A DNA stretch of 46,037 nucleotides, taken from contig SFVK01000016.1 of NCBI GenBank assembly GCA_004561545.1, positions 1 through 46,037 on the forward strand, written 5' to 3'. The position numbers and the translations under genes are program-made. The DNA comes from a bacterium. Lineage in GTDB: Bacteria > Bacillota > Clostridia > Oscillospirales > Ruminococcaceae. Each line of letters begins with the position of its first letter. Position 1 is the stretch's first letter. This document shows, piece by piece, positions 8,566 through 16,014 of the stretch. The notes under the pieces were generated by a model. It saw only the letters and a list, made by a program, of their open reading frames with translations. It did not search any database and had not been told where the DNA came from.

Positions 8566-9252
8566 ATGGCAGTTGAATTCAGCCGCGTCATCACGCTGCT
8601 GCGCAAGGAGCGGGGCATCACCCAGAAGCAGGCGGCGGCGGACCTGGGCATCAGCCAGGCCCAACTCTCCCATTACGAGAAGGGCATCCGGGAGTGCGGG
8701 CTTGATTTTGTGGTACAGGTGGCGGATTATTACGGTGTCTCCTGTGACTACCTTCTGGGCCGCAGCGCCGAGCGCAGCGGCCAGACCATCACGGTGGAGG
8801 AACTGCCCGACGCGGGCGGGGCCACGGCGGGCAGTGTTTATCACGGCAGCGTTCTGCCCACCATGTACAAGAAGCTCATCGAGAATTCGCTGGACATCCT
8901 GTTTGACCGGCTGGAAAAATGCCGGGACAAGCGGGTTGTGGTGCCGGTGAGCAACTATCTGATGCTGGCGGTCTACCGGATGTTCCGGCTGCTCTACCAC
9001 GCCGCGCCGGGCAACGTGACCAGTATGTTCCGCATCAGCCCGGCCCGCTGGGAGCGGGAGGCCGACGCCGCCATGTGCCTGCAGGAAAGCCAGCTGGCCG
9101 CCACCGTGGCCGGCGAGGAGGGCGCACGCCCCAGCCCCGCCGCCTTTGAGATGAACACCGAATCCCTGGCGCGGGAATACCCCCGCCGTGCCACCAGCCT
9201 GATGAACCTGATTAAGAACAGCGAGGAAACCATCCGGCGCGGCGTGCGGTGA
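8566..9252 (+). CDS. XRE-family helix-turn-helix transcriptional regulator
   Basis: This 228-residue protein has an N-terminal Cro/C1-type helix-turn-helix (about residues 6-62), with the sequence GITQKQAAADLGISQAQLS followed by HYEKG. The remaining ~160 residues contain a mostly helical region that I do not recognise. It may be a dimerisation or sensing domain. No membrane segment is visible. The ATG at 8566 has GAAGGACGG upstream and a near-consensus promoter. Its stop lies three bases from the stop of the convergent abrB-like gene, with no room for a terminator, so the two transcripts must overlap. Confidence 0.88.
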   Translation: MAVEFSRVITLLRKERGITQKQAAADLGISQAQLSHYEKGIRECGLDFVVQVADYYGVSCDYLLGRSAERSGQTITVEELPDAGGATAGSVYHGSVLPTMYKKLIENSLDILFDRLEKCRDKRVVVPVSNYLMLAVYRMFRLLYHAAPGNVTSMFRISPARWEREADAAMCLQESQLAATVAGEEGARPSPAAFEMNTESLAREYPRRATSLMNLIKNSEETIRRGVR

Positions 9253-9255
9253 GCC

Positions 9256-9507
9256 TTACAGCTTGGCCAGCGCTTTGCGGCAGGCCCCGCAGATATGTTT
9301 CCCGCGATAGAGCACGGTATCCCCGGTCACCTCGCCGCACAAATCGCAGCAGCCGGCCGGGTGGTATTTGCGCAGCAGGATGGTGTCTCCCTCGGTAAAA
9401 ATTTCCAGCGGGGTCTCCTCGGTGATGCCATAGCTGGCGCGCAGTTCCTTGGGCAGCACAAGACGGCCCAAACGGTCGATGCTGCGGATAATTCCAGTCG
9501 ATTTCAT
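9256..9507 (-). CDS. AbrB-family transition-state regulator with C-terminal CxxC pairs
   Basis: An 83-residue DNA-binding protein. Residues 1-48 closely match the Bacillus AbrB/Abh swapped-hairpin domain: KSTGIIRSIDRLGRLVLP, then ELR and PLEIF. The C-terminal part has CDLC and CGAC pairs, which could form a zinc ribbon; classical AbrB has no such four-cysteine arrangement. AbrB proteins repress post-exponential and developmental genes. The ATG at 9507 is chosen over upstream in-frame codons because AAGGAG precedes it at good spacing. A consensus promoter about 90 bases upstream gives an approximately 80-base leader. Confidence 0.9.
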   Translation of the reverse strand: MKSTGIIRSIDRLGRLVLPKELRASYGITEETPLEIFTEGDTILLRKYHPAGCCDLCGEVTGDTVLYRGKHICGACRKALAKL

Positions 9508-9597
9508 TTCTAATTTTCTCCTTGCAGCCGGCATCCCCCGCAGCCCCGAAAACCGGGCGGCGAGGGATTTGTCGGAAACGCTCAACTTCTTGTGGAT

Positions 9598-9626
9598 AGT
9601 ATACCTTTCTGTTCCAATTTTGTCAA
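9598..9626 (-). promoter_or_regulatory. Consensus promoter of the abrB-like gene
   Basis: Minus-strand TTGACA (9621-9626), 17-base spacer, TATACT (9598-9603): near-perfect sigma-A promoter, expected to be strong unless repressed. Confidence 0.88.
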
Positions 9627-9762
9627 TATTTGGAAGCGAATTTAATATAATTTTAATACCTGAATCTTAATTCCTGGTACCAGTTCCGGGGGGTTCCGGG
9701 ATATTTTTTGCAAAAAGTTCAAATTTTTGCGCTCAAAACAGCCCCAAACCCCTTGACGGGTT

Positions 9763-9771
9763 TGCTATAAT
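9763..9771 (+). promoter_or_regulatory. Extended -10 promoter of the COG0523 operon
   Basis: TGCTATAAT (9763-9771) is an extended -10 element 63 bases before the ATG at 9835; no good -35 is visible at 17 bases. No clear Zur or Fur palindrome is apparent. Confidence 0.55.
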
Positions 9772-9834
9772 AGGATTAGCAGTACAAACAACAGATTGCT
9801 AATTTTGATTTTTGTGAATAGAAGGGACCGTATT

Positions 9835-11001
9835 ATGGCAGAAAAACGCACCAAAATTGATATTTTTTCGGGTTTCCTGGGCGCCGGCAAGACCACGCTC
9901 ATCAAAAAGCTCATCAAGGAAGCCTTCGCCGGGGAGCAGATCGTCCTGATCGAGAACGAATTTGGCGAGATCGGCATTGACGGCGGATTCATGCGGGAGG
10001 CCGGCATCCAGGTCAACGAGCTGAATTCGGGCTGCATCTGCTGCTCTTTGGTGGGCGATTTCCGGGAGGCGCTGAAAAAGGTGGTGGACACCTACCATCC
10101 CGACCGCATCCTCATTGAGCCGTCCGGCGTGGGCAAGCTCAGCGACGTGACCCGCGCCGTGGAGGGCGTGGCCGAGACGCTGCCCGTCACCCTCAACAGC
10201 TTTGTGACCGTCGCCGACGTGAACAAGGTTAAAATGTATATGAAGAACTTTGGCGAGTTCTATGACGACCAGATCAGCCATGCCTCCTGCATTCTGCTGA
10301 GCCGCACCGGCGCCGCCGACGAGAAGAAGGTGGCCGCCGCCGTGGCGCTGCTGCAGGCCAAGAACCCCACCGCCACCATTGTGACCACCGACTGGAGCGA
10401 GCTGACCGGCGCACAGATTGTGTCGGTCATGGACGGCAAGCGGGACCTGGTGGCCGAGCTGCTGGCCGAGGCCCAGGCCTCCAACCTGGCCCACGCCGGG
10501 GAGGATGAGGAGGAGCACCACCACCATCACCACCATGAGGATGGGGAGGAGCACGAGTGCTGCCATCACCACCACGACGAAGAGGACGAGGAGCACGAGC
10601 ACCACCATCATCACGACCATGATGAGGAGCACGAGTGCTGCCACCACGACCACGACGGGGAGGAGCACCATCATCACGACCACGACGGCGCGTGCGGCTG
10701 CGGGCACCATCACCACCACGACCATGACGCCGATGAGGTGTTCACCAGCTGGGGCCATGAGACCGCCAACAAGTACAGCCGCGAGGAGCTGGAACACGCT
10801 CTGACCGCGCTGGATTCCGGCGCTTATGGCGCCGTGCTGCGCGCCAAGGGCATTGTGGACGGCGGCGACGGCTGGTTCGAGTTCGACATGGTCCCCGGCG
10901 AGCAGGAGATCCGCCCCTGCTCCCCCGATGTGACCGGCAAGCTCTGCGTGATCGGCTCGGGTCTGAAGGAGCATGAGGTGGAGACCCTTTTCCGCGTATA
11001 A
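9835..11001 (+). CDS. COG0523/CobW-family G3E GTPase with histidine-rich metal-binding insert
   Basis: A 388-residue metallochaperone-type GTPase. The P-loop is GFLGAGKTT (13-21) and the hallmark metal-site CICC motif is at residues 67-70. Residues about 223-300 form an extraordinary acidic histidine-rich insert with 34 His and six Cys, including two HECCHH units and one CGCG before a final His run. A CobW C-terminal domain follows. Family members deliver zinc, cobalt or related metals to target enzymes using GTP hydrolysis; the insert suggests metal storage or buffering. The chosen ATG has GAAGGGA upstream. It is followed 16 bases later by a second G3E-like gene and then an HD gene, forming one operon. 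Confidence 0.92.
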   Translation: MAEKRTKIDIFSGFLGAGKTTLIKKLIKEAFAGEQIVLIENEFGEIGIDGGFMREAGIQVNELNSGCICCSLVGDFREALKKVVDTYHPDRILIEPSGVGKLSDVTRAVEGVAETLPVTLNSFVTVADVNKVKMYMKNFGEFYDDQISHASCILLSRTGAADEKKVAAAVALLQAKNPTATIVTTDWSELTGAQIVSVMDGKRDLVAELLAEAQASNLAHAGEDEEEHHHHHHHEDGEEHECCHHHHDEEDEEHEHHHHHDHDEEHECCHHDHDGEEHHHHDHDGACGCGHHHHHDHDADEVFTSWGHETANKYSREELEHALTALDSGAYGAVLRAKGIVDGGDGWFEFDMVPGEQEIRPCSPDVTGKLCVIGSGLKEHEVETLFRV

Positions 11002-11017
11002 ATAAAGGAGGCCGCAC

Positions 11018-11998
11018 ATGGCACAGAAAGAAATCCCCTGCTACCTGTTTGTGGGCCAGCTGGAGAGCGGCAAGACCCGCTTTATCCAGGAAACCATGGA
11101 GGACCCCCAGTTTGACTCCGGCGACAAGACGCTGCTGCTGGTCTGCGAGGAGGGCGAGGAGGAGTATGACCCCGACCGCTTTGCCTTTGGCGGCGTGACG
11201 GTGGCCGTCATCAGCGACAAGGCGGAGCTGAACCGCCAGAACCTTCAAAACTGGGAAAAGAAATCCGGCTGCGGGCGGGTTATCATTGAATACAACGGGA
11301 TGTGGCTGGTGCAGGAGCTGTACGACGCTTTGCCGGACAACTGGCTGATTTACCAGTGCCTGGCCACCGCCGACGGCACCACCATCAAGACCTACGCCAA
11401 CGACAACGCCATGCGCTCCCTGCTGCTGGACAAGCTGCGGGGCAGCGAGCTTCTGGTGGTCAACCGGGCCGAGAAGGTCAACGACGACGAGAGCCGCCAG
11501 CTCATCCACAAGCTGGTGCGCCAGGCCAGCCGCCGGTGCGACATTGCCTATGAGTTCGGCGACGGCAGCGTGGCCTACGACGATATCCCCGATCCCCTGC
11601 CCTTTGACGTGAACGCCCCGGTCATCGAGATCCCGGAGGAGTATTTTGGCATCTGGTATATGGACTGCATGGACGATATGCAGAAATACGACGGCAAGAC
11701 GGTCAAATTTCTGGCGCAGGTCTGCCAGACCGTCCGCGCCGGCAAGGACAGCTTTGTGCCCGGCCGGTTCGCCATGACCTGCTGCGTGCAGGACATCCAG
11801 TTTGTGGGCTTCCCCTGCCGCTATACCGATTACAAAAAGCTCAAACAGCGGGACTGGATCACCCTGACCGCCAAGGTGAACCTCAAGTACCATCCCATCT
11901 ACAAGGGCCAGACGCCGGACGCGGTTGGCCCGGTGCTCACCGCCCTGACCGTGGAGCCCGCCGAGGCGCCCCGGGATGACGTGGTGATGTTCAGCTGA
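11018..11998 (+). CDS. G3E GTPase-like protein with YcgQ/DUF1980-like C-terminal domain
   Basis: A 326-residue partner of the preceding GTPase. The P-loop is GQLESGKT (13-20). No CxCC metal motif follows it, unlike its neighbour. The C-terminal ~110 residues, with KYDGKTVKFLAQV, GRFAMTCCVQD and VGFPC, resemble the cytoplasmic or extracytoplasmic C-terminal domain of TIGR03943 (YcgQ) proteins, which in Firmicutes sit with CobW-type chaperones and a permease. Here the domain is joined directly to the GTPase and no permease gene is present. Ribosome-binding site AAGGAGG. Its stop overlaps the start of the HD gene by one base (TGATG). Confidence 0.75.
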   Translation: MAQKEIPCYLFVGQLESGKTRFIQETMEDPQFDSGDKTLLLVCEEGEEEYDPDRFAFGGVTVAVISDKAELNRQNLQNWEKKSGCGRVIIEYNGMWLVQELYDALPDNWLIYQCLATADGTTIKTYANDNAMRSLLLDKLRGSELLVVNRAEKVNDDESRQLIHKLVRQASRRCDIAYEFGDGSVAYDDIPDPLPFDVNAPVIEIPEEYFGIWYMDCMDDMQKYDGKTVKFLAQVCQTVRAGKDSFVPGRFAMTCCVQDIQFVGFPCRYTDYKKLKQRDWITLTAKVNLKYHPIYKGQTPDAVGPVLTALTVEPAEAPRDDVVMFS

Positions 11999-12480
11999 TG
12001 AAGACCGCCAACGCCGCAGTGGCGGCCATGGCGGCCCGGCTGGAGCGGGAGGGACGCTTTGGCGCAACCCGGGCCTGCCTCCAGCACGGCAGCGTGACGG
12101 TCTATGCCCATTGCCTGCGGGTGGCCTGCACGGCCTGCGCGCTGGCCCGGGCGCTGCACCTGCGGGTGGACGAGAACGCCCTGATCCGCGGGGCGCTGCT
12201 CCATGACTATTTTCTCTATGACTGGCACGAGAAAGACGCCAGCCACCGGCTGCACGGCTTCACCCACCCGGCCACCGCGCTGCGCAACGCCGGGGAGGAC
12301 TGGTCCCTCAGCCCCATTGAGAAAGAAATCATTTCCAAACATATGTTCCCCCTGACCCCGCTGCCCCCCACCTGCCGGGAGGCCTGGCTGGTCTGCCTGG
12401 CGGACAAGCTCTGTGCCGCCGGGGAAACCTGCGGCGGCCTGTGGGAAAAGCTCCCCGTCCTCCGTCTCAAACACGCATAA
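11998..12480 (+). CDS. HD-domain phosphohydrolase
   Basis: A 160-residue HD-superfamily protein. The metal-binding signature is seen as His in VYAHCLRVA, the HD pair in GALLHDYF, a further His in FTHPATA and in SKHMFPL, and Asp in CLADKLCA. Such proteins hydrolyse phosphomonoesters or nucleotides; the substrate is unknown. It is translationally coupled to the upstream gene (start overlaps the stop), so it belongs to the metal-GTPase operon, although no functional link is obvious. Confidence 0.85.
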   Translation: MKTANAAVAAMAARLEREGRFGATRACLQHGSVTVYAHCLRVACTACALARALHLRVDENALIRGALLHDYFLYDWHEKDASHRLHGFTHPATALRNAGEDWSLSPIEKEIISKHMFPLTPLPPTCREAWLVCLADKLCAAGETCGGLWEKLPVLRLKHA

Positions 12481-12487
12481 ACCAAGA

Positions 12488-12520
12488 CCCTGCGCCGTGA
12501 GGTGCAGGGCCTTGCTGTTT
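12488..12520 (+). terminator. Terminator of the COG0523-HD operon
   Basis: CCCTGCGCC/GGTGCAGGG (12488-12496 with 12501-12509, one G-T pair) then CCTTGCTGTTT. The 3' half and tail (12505-12522) are repeated nearly exactly at 12684-12701, beyond the repeat element. Confidence 0.65.
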
Positions 12521-12683
12521 GTCAAAAAAGTCAAAATCCGTCACCATCGGCGGACCTGCGCCGACGATGGTGACACCGACAGGGAAATTTTGCGGGAAAT
12601 TGTGTGCGAGGAGCGAAGCGACGGGCGAAGCCGTGCCGGACGGGTCCCCCTTTTGCAGCGTGTCGGGGTTCCCGACACGCTGC
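12521..12683. repeat. Dispersed structured repeat, family 1, copy 1
   Basis: About 163 bases nearly identical to 23792-23932. It contains a 5' hairpin (TCACCATCG...CGATGGTGA, 12541-12575, three-base bulge), a conserved middle and a 13-bp 3' hairpin GCAGCGTGTCGGG/CCCGACACGCTGC (12655-12683). This copy has 22 extra bases (about 12615-12636) absent from the other. It lies between convergent genes and is bordered by 18-base direct repeats (12505-12522 and 12684-12701, 17 of 18 identical). No coding capacity is credible. Confidence 0.9.
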
Positions 12684-12700
12684 CAGGGCCTTACTGTTTG

Positions 12701-13585
12701 TTATGGTTCCGCCGCCTGCTGGTCCCACCAGGCGCAGATGGCGTTGTAGTAAATCTGCGCGGCGGTCTGGCAGCCATCGGCGGAAGCAAAGGCCGCGGCG
12801 TCGGCGGCGTTGGTCAAAAAGCACTGCTCCGCCAGAACCGCCGGGCAGGGGGCGGTCTCCAGAATGCGGAACGTGGGGTCGGTGTGGATGCTCTCATCGC
12901 TGGATTCAAAGACCATGCGGTTGTCGGCCGCGTCAAAATATATGTACCGCACGCCGTCCTCGCCGCGAACCCTGGCCCCCGCGTCCCCAAACCCCCGGGC
13001 CACCAGCCGCGCCAGGCTCAGGCTGGCCTGATGGTCGCTGCGCCCCGGCGGGATGGCGTAACACTCAAAGCCGCAGGTGGAGGCGTCGCCGTCCGCGTCG
13101 CCATGGATGGAGAAAAAGAGCACCGCGCCGGCGTCGGCGGCCCGCCGGGTGCGCTCGGCCGGCTCCACCCGGGGCTGGGTGGGGTCCTGGCTTTCACTCT
13201 CGCTGATGGTCAGCAGGGGGGAAAAGCGCCCGTCCTCCTCCAGCAGATTGGCCAGCGCGTTGGCGGTGCGCCAGGTCATCTCGGATTCCCGGATGCCGCT
13301 GCCCTCGGTGCCGGGGTCGGTTCCTCCGTGGCCGGGGTCAACGGCAATCACCGGCTTGTCGCTGCTGGCCGGTTCCGCCAGCGGCGTCAGCGCGTGGCGG
13401 GGCCCGGTGTCCTCCTCGGCGGCGGGCAGCAGACCGGTTTGGGGTGCAACCACCACCAGCGCCGCCGCCAGAATCACAAAGGCCGCCAGGAACATCCCCC
13501 GGCGCACCCGGCGCCTGCGCCTCTTTTTGCGCCGCAGCGCATACCAGTCCCGGGTTTGGGGGGAACGCTGTGCCGTTTTTGCCAT
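12701..13585 (-). CDS. N-acetylmuramoyl-L-alanine amidase (Amidase_3), membrane-anchored
   Basis: A 294-residue cell-wall hydrolase that cleaves the lactyl-peptide bond of peptidoglycan. An extremely basic N-terminus (RRKKRRRRRVRR, about residues 18-29) precedes one hydrophobic segment (about 31-47), acting as an uncleaved signal anchor. The zinc ligands appear as His in VDPGHGGTD, Glu in RESEMTWR and His in FSIHGDADG. The catalytic Glu is in VLAEQCFLTN. The ATG at 13585 follows AAAGGTGG at acceptable spacing. It lies alone on its strand, divergent from marR. Confidence 0.9.
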   Translation of the reverse strand: MAKTAQRSPQTRDWYALRRKKRRRRRVRRGMFLAAFVILAAALVVVAPQTGLLPAAEEDTGPRHALTPLAEPASSDKPVIAVDPGHGGTDPGTEGSGIRESEMTWRTANALANLLEEDGRFSPLLTISESESQDPTQPRVEPAERTRRAADAGAVLFFSIHGDADGDASTCGFECYAIPPGRSDHQASLSLARLVARGFGDAGARVRGEDGVRYIYFDAADNRMVFESSDESIHTDPTFRILETAPCPAVLAEQCFLTNAADAAAFASADGCQTAAQIYYNAICAWWDQQAAEP

Positions 13586-13743
13586 GGGAATCCGCCACCT
13601 TTCACTTCCTGCACGGGGTACTTCCTGTTGTTTAAAATCAGAATACCACGCGAAGGTTTCCGAGTTGTTTCCAAACTGTCTCAATTTTTAAGACGATTTT
13701 GCCCCCGGTTTTGTTACACCGGGGCAAAAATTTTCCAAAATTG

Positions 13744-13772
13744 TTGCAAAATACAACCTTTTGGGATATACT
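13744..13772 (+). promoter_or_regulatory. Promoter of the marR-ABC operon
   Basis: TTGCAA (13744-13749), 17-base spacer, TATACT (13767-13772), 36 bases before the marR start. The MarR protein probably binds here to autoregulate. Confidence 0.7.
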
Positions 13773-13808
13773 GAACGCAGAACAACCCGCCGGAAAGGGG
13801 AAACCGCC

Positions 13809-14249
13809 ATGAAACACAGGATTTTGGGCAATCTGCTGCGGGTGGGGCGCTGCTGCAACGCTTACCGCAAACAGCGGCTGAAGGACTGCGCGCTGCCCCC
13901 CGCGCTCCATCTTTACATCACCATGGCCTGCCGCGAGCCGGGCTGCACCCAGGAGCAGATTGCGGCCAATTTCTGCATTGACAAGACCACCGCCGCCCAC
14001 CAGCTCACCCGGCTGGAGGAGCTGGGCTATCTGGAGCGCCGTCCCAGCGAGAGCGACGGCCGCTGCCGCTGCATCTATCCCACCGCCAGGGCAACGGCGC
14101 TGTACCCGCAGATTCACGGCGCCTATGAGGAATTTGCCGACCGGCTGCTGGAGGGGCTGAACGCCGGGGAGCTGGACGAGCTGGAACGGCTGGCCGGCAT
14201 TTTGTGCCGCAACGCGGTGGCGCTGGCCCGCGAGACAAGGGAGGGGTAA
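13809..14249 (+). CDS. MarR-family transcriptional regulator
   Basis: A 146-residue winged-helix regulator. The recognition region CTQEQIAANFCIDKTTAAH, the following LEELGYLERR, and the wing SESDGRCRC match MarR proteins. It is six bases upstream of two ABC half-transporter genes, so it most likely represses its own operon and is released by a substrate of the exporter. The ATG at 13809 is preceded by GGAAAGGGG. Confidence 0.9.
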   Translation: MKHRILGNLLRVGRCCNAYRKQRLKDCALPPALHLYITMACREPGCTQEQIAANFCIDKTTAAHQLTRLEELGYLERRPSESDGRCRCIYPTARATALYPQIHGAYEEFADRLLEGLNAGELDELERLAGILCRNAVALARETREG

Positions 14250-14255
14250 CCGGCC

Positions 14256-16001
14256 ATGAAACTGATTTTCCGCTATATGGGCCGGTACAGGGCCGCCGTG
14301 CTGCTGGCCATGGGCATCAAGCTGGCCGGCACCATGACGGAACTGCTGCTGCCCTACATTCTGGAATACATGATTGACGATGTGGTGCCTGCGGGCAGCC
14401 TGCCCCGGGTGGTGCTGTGGGGGCTGCTCATGTTCGCGGCGGCGGTGGTCTGCCGCCAGCTCAACGTGCTGGCCAACCGCCGCACGGTGGACAACGCCCA
14501 CCGCATCAGCTACGACGTGCGGCAGGACCTGTTTGTAAAAACCGCCAACCTGCCGGGCAGCGCCTTTGACGAGCTGGGCCTGCCCAGCCTGATCAGCCGT
14601 ATGACCAGCGACAGCTACAACGTCCAGTCCGCCGTACAGCAGCTTCAGTCCATGTGCGTGCGCGCGCCCATGCTGCTGCTGGGCGGCATGGTGATGACAC
14701 TGGCCATGGACCTGCCGCTGGCCATGATTCTGGTGGTCATGCTTCCGGTGCTTCTCGCGGTGGTGTTCTTTGTCTCCGCCAAAGGCATCCCCATGTACAA
14801 CACCGTCCAGAAACGGCTGGACAGCGTGGTGCGCATCATGCGGGAGAACATCACCGGCATCCGGGTGGTCAAGGCGCTGAGCAAGGCGGACTATGAGAAG
14901 CGCCGCTTTGCCGCCGCCAACCGGGAGATGACCGACTGCGACATCAAGGCCAGCACCGTCATGGCCATCCCCGGCCCGCTGATGCAGCTCTGCCTGAACG
15001 TCGGGCTGACGCTGGTGGTGGTGGCGGGGGCCTGGCGGGTCAACGAGGGCCTGACCCGGCCCGGCGTGATTCTGGCGTTCCTTACCTATTTTAATATGAT
15101 TACCATGGGCGTCATGGGGCTGAGCCGCATTTTCATGACGCTGAGCAAGGCCAGCGCCAGCGCCGGCCGCATCGCGGAGGTTCTGGCCGCGCCCGACGAA
15201 CAGCGGGTGCTGCGTCCCGGGGAGGCGCTTCAGCCCTCCGGGGCAGGGTTCCTCCGGTTTGAGAATGTGGATTTCAGCTATGGCAAAACCGGCGCCGGCT
15301 TTGCGGGCGGCGAGCGGGAAAAGGCGCTGGACCACATCAGCTTTTCCCTCAACCGGGGGGAGAGCCTGGGCGTCATCGGCCCCACGGGCTGCGGCAAGAC
15401 CACCATCATCAACCTGCTGATGCGGTTCTACGACGCGGATGCCGGGGGCGTCTTTGTGGACGGCCGGGATGTGCGCAGCTATGACAAGGACGAGCTGCAC
15501 CGCAAGTTCGGCGTGGCGTTCCAGAATGACATGGTGTTCCAGGACACCCTGGGCGAGAACATCCGCTTTGGCCGCGATCTGGACGAAGCGGCGCTGCGCC
15601 GCGCCGCCAAGGACGCCATGGCGGCGGAGTACATTGACAGCCTGGAGGACGGTCTGGACCACCCGGCGGCCATCAAGGGCGCCAACCTGTCGGGCGGGCA
15701 GAAGCAGCGGCTTCTGGTGGCCCGCGCGCTGGCCGGGAACCCCGAAATTCTCGTGCTGGACGACAGCTCCAGCGCGCTGGACTACAGGACCGACGCTGCC
15801 ATGCGCCGCGCCATTGCCCGCAGCCACGGGGACAGCACCGTGATCCTGATTGCCCAGCGGGTGAGCAGCGTCATGGGCATGGACCACATTCTGGTGATGG
15901 ACAACGGCCGATGCATCGGCTACGGCAGCCACGGGGAGCTTTTGGAAAACTGCCCGCCCTACCGCGAAATTTACGAGACCCAGATGGGTGCCATGGAATA
16001 A
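14256..16001 (+). CDS. ABC exporter half-transporter, degenerate ATPase site subunit
   Basis: A 581-residue fusion of a six-helix type-I exporter membrane domain and an ATPase domain. Walker A is GPTGCGKTT (375-383) and the signature is canonical LSGGQ (478-482). The Walker B reads LVLDDSS, with Asp503 where the catalytic Glu normally stands, and the switch His is Gln534 (LIAQRVSS). These losses match the non-catalytic partner of heterodimeric exporters such as LmrC/BmrC types. The second subunit follows 13 bases downstream. Cargo is unknown; the MarR gene suggests a drug or toxic compound. Confidence 0.93.
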   Translation: MKLIFRYMGRYRAAVLLAMGIKLAGTMTELLLPYILEYMIDDVVPAGSLPRVVLWGLLMFAAAVVCRQLNVLANRRTVDNAHRISYDVRQDLFVKTANLPGSAFDELGLPSLISRMTSDSYNVQSAVQQLQSMCVRAPMLLLGGMVMTLAMDLPLAMILVVMLPVLLAVVFFVSAKGIPMYNTVQKRLDSVVRIMRENITGIRVVKALSKADYEKRRFAAANREMTDCDIKASTVMAIPGPLMQLCLNVGLTLVVVAGAWRVNEGLTRPGVILAFLTYFNMITMGVMGLSRIFMTLSKASASAGRIAEVLAAPDEQRVLRPGEALQPSGAGFLRFENVDFSYGKTGAGFAGGEREKALDHISFSLNRGESLGVIGPTGCGKTTIINLLMRFYDADAGGVFVDGRDVRSYDKDELHRKFGVAFQNDMVFQDTLGENIRFGRDLDEAALRRAAKDAMAAEYIDSLEDGLDHPAAIKGANLSGGQKQRLLVARALAGNPEILVLDDSSSALDYRTDAAMRRAIARSHGDSTVILIAQRVSSVMGMDHILVMDNGRCIGYGSHGELLENCPPYREIYETQMGAME

Positions 16002-16014
16002 AGGAGGGGTTGTT

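Noticed and set aside
12531..12824. Possible small gene in the family 1 repeat on the minus strand
   Set aside because: The frame is shared between copies only because the DNA is identical; it continues into the amidase coding region in a wrong frame and has no start signals.
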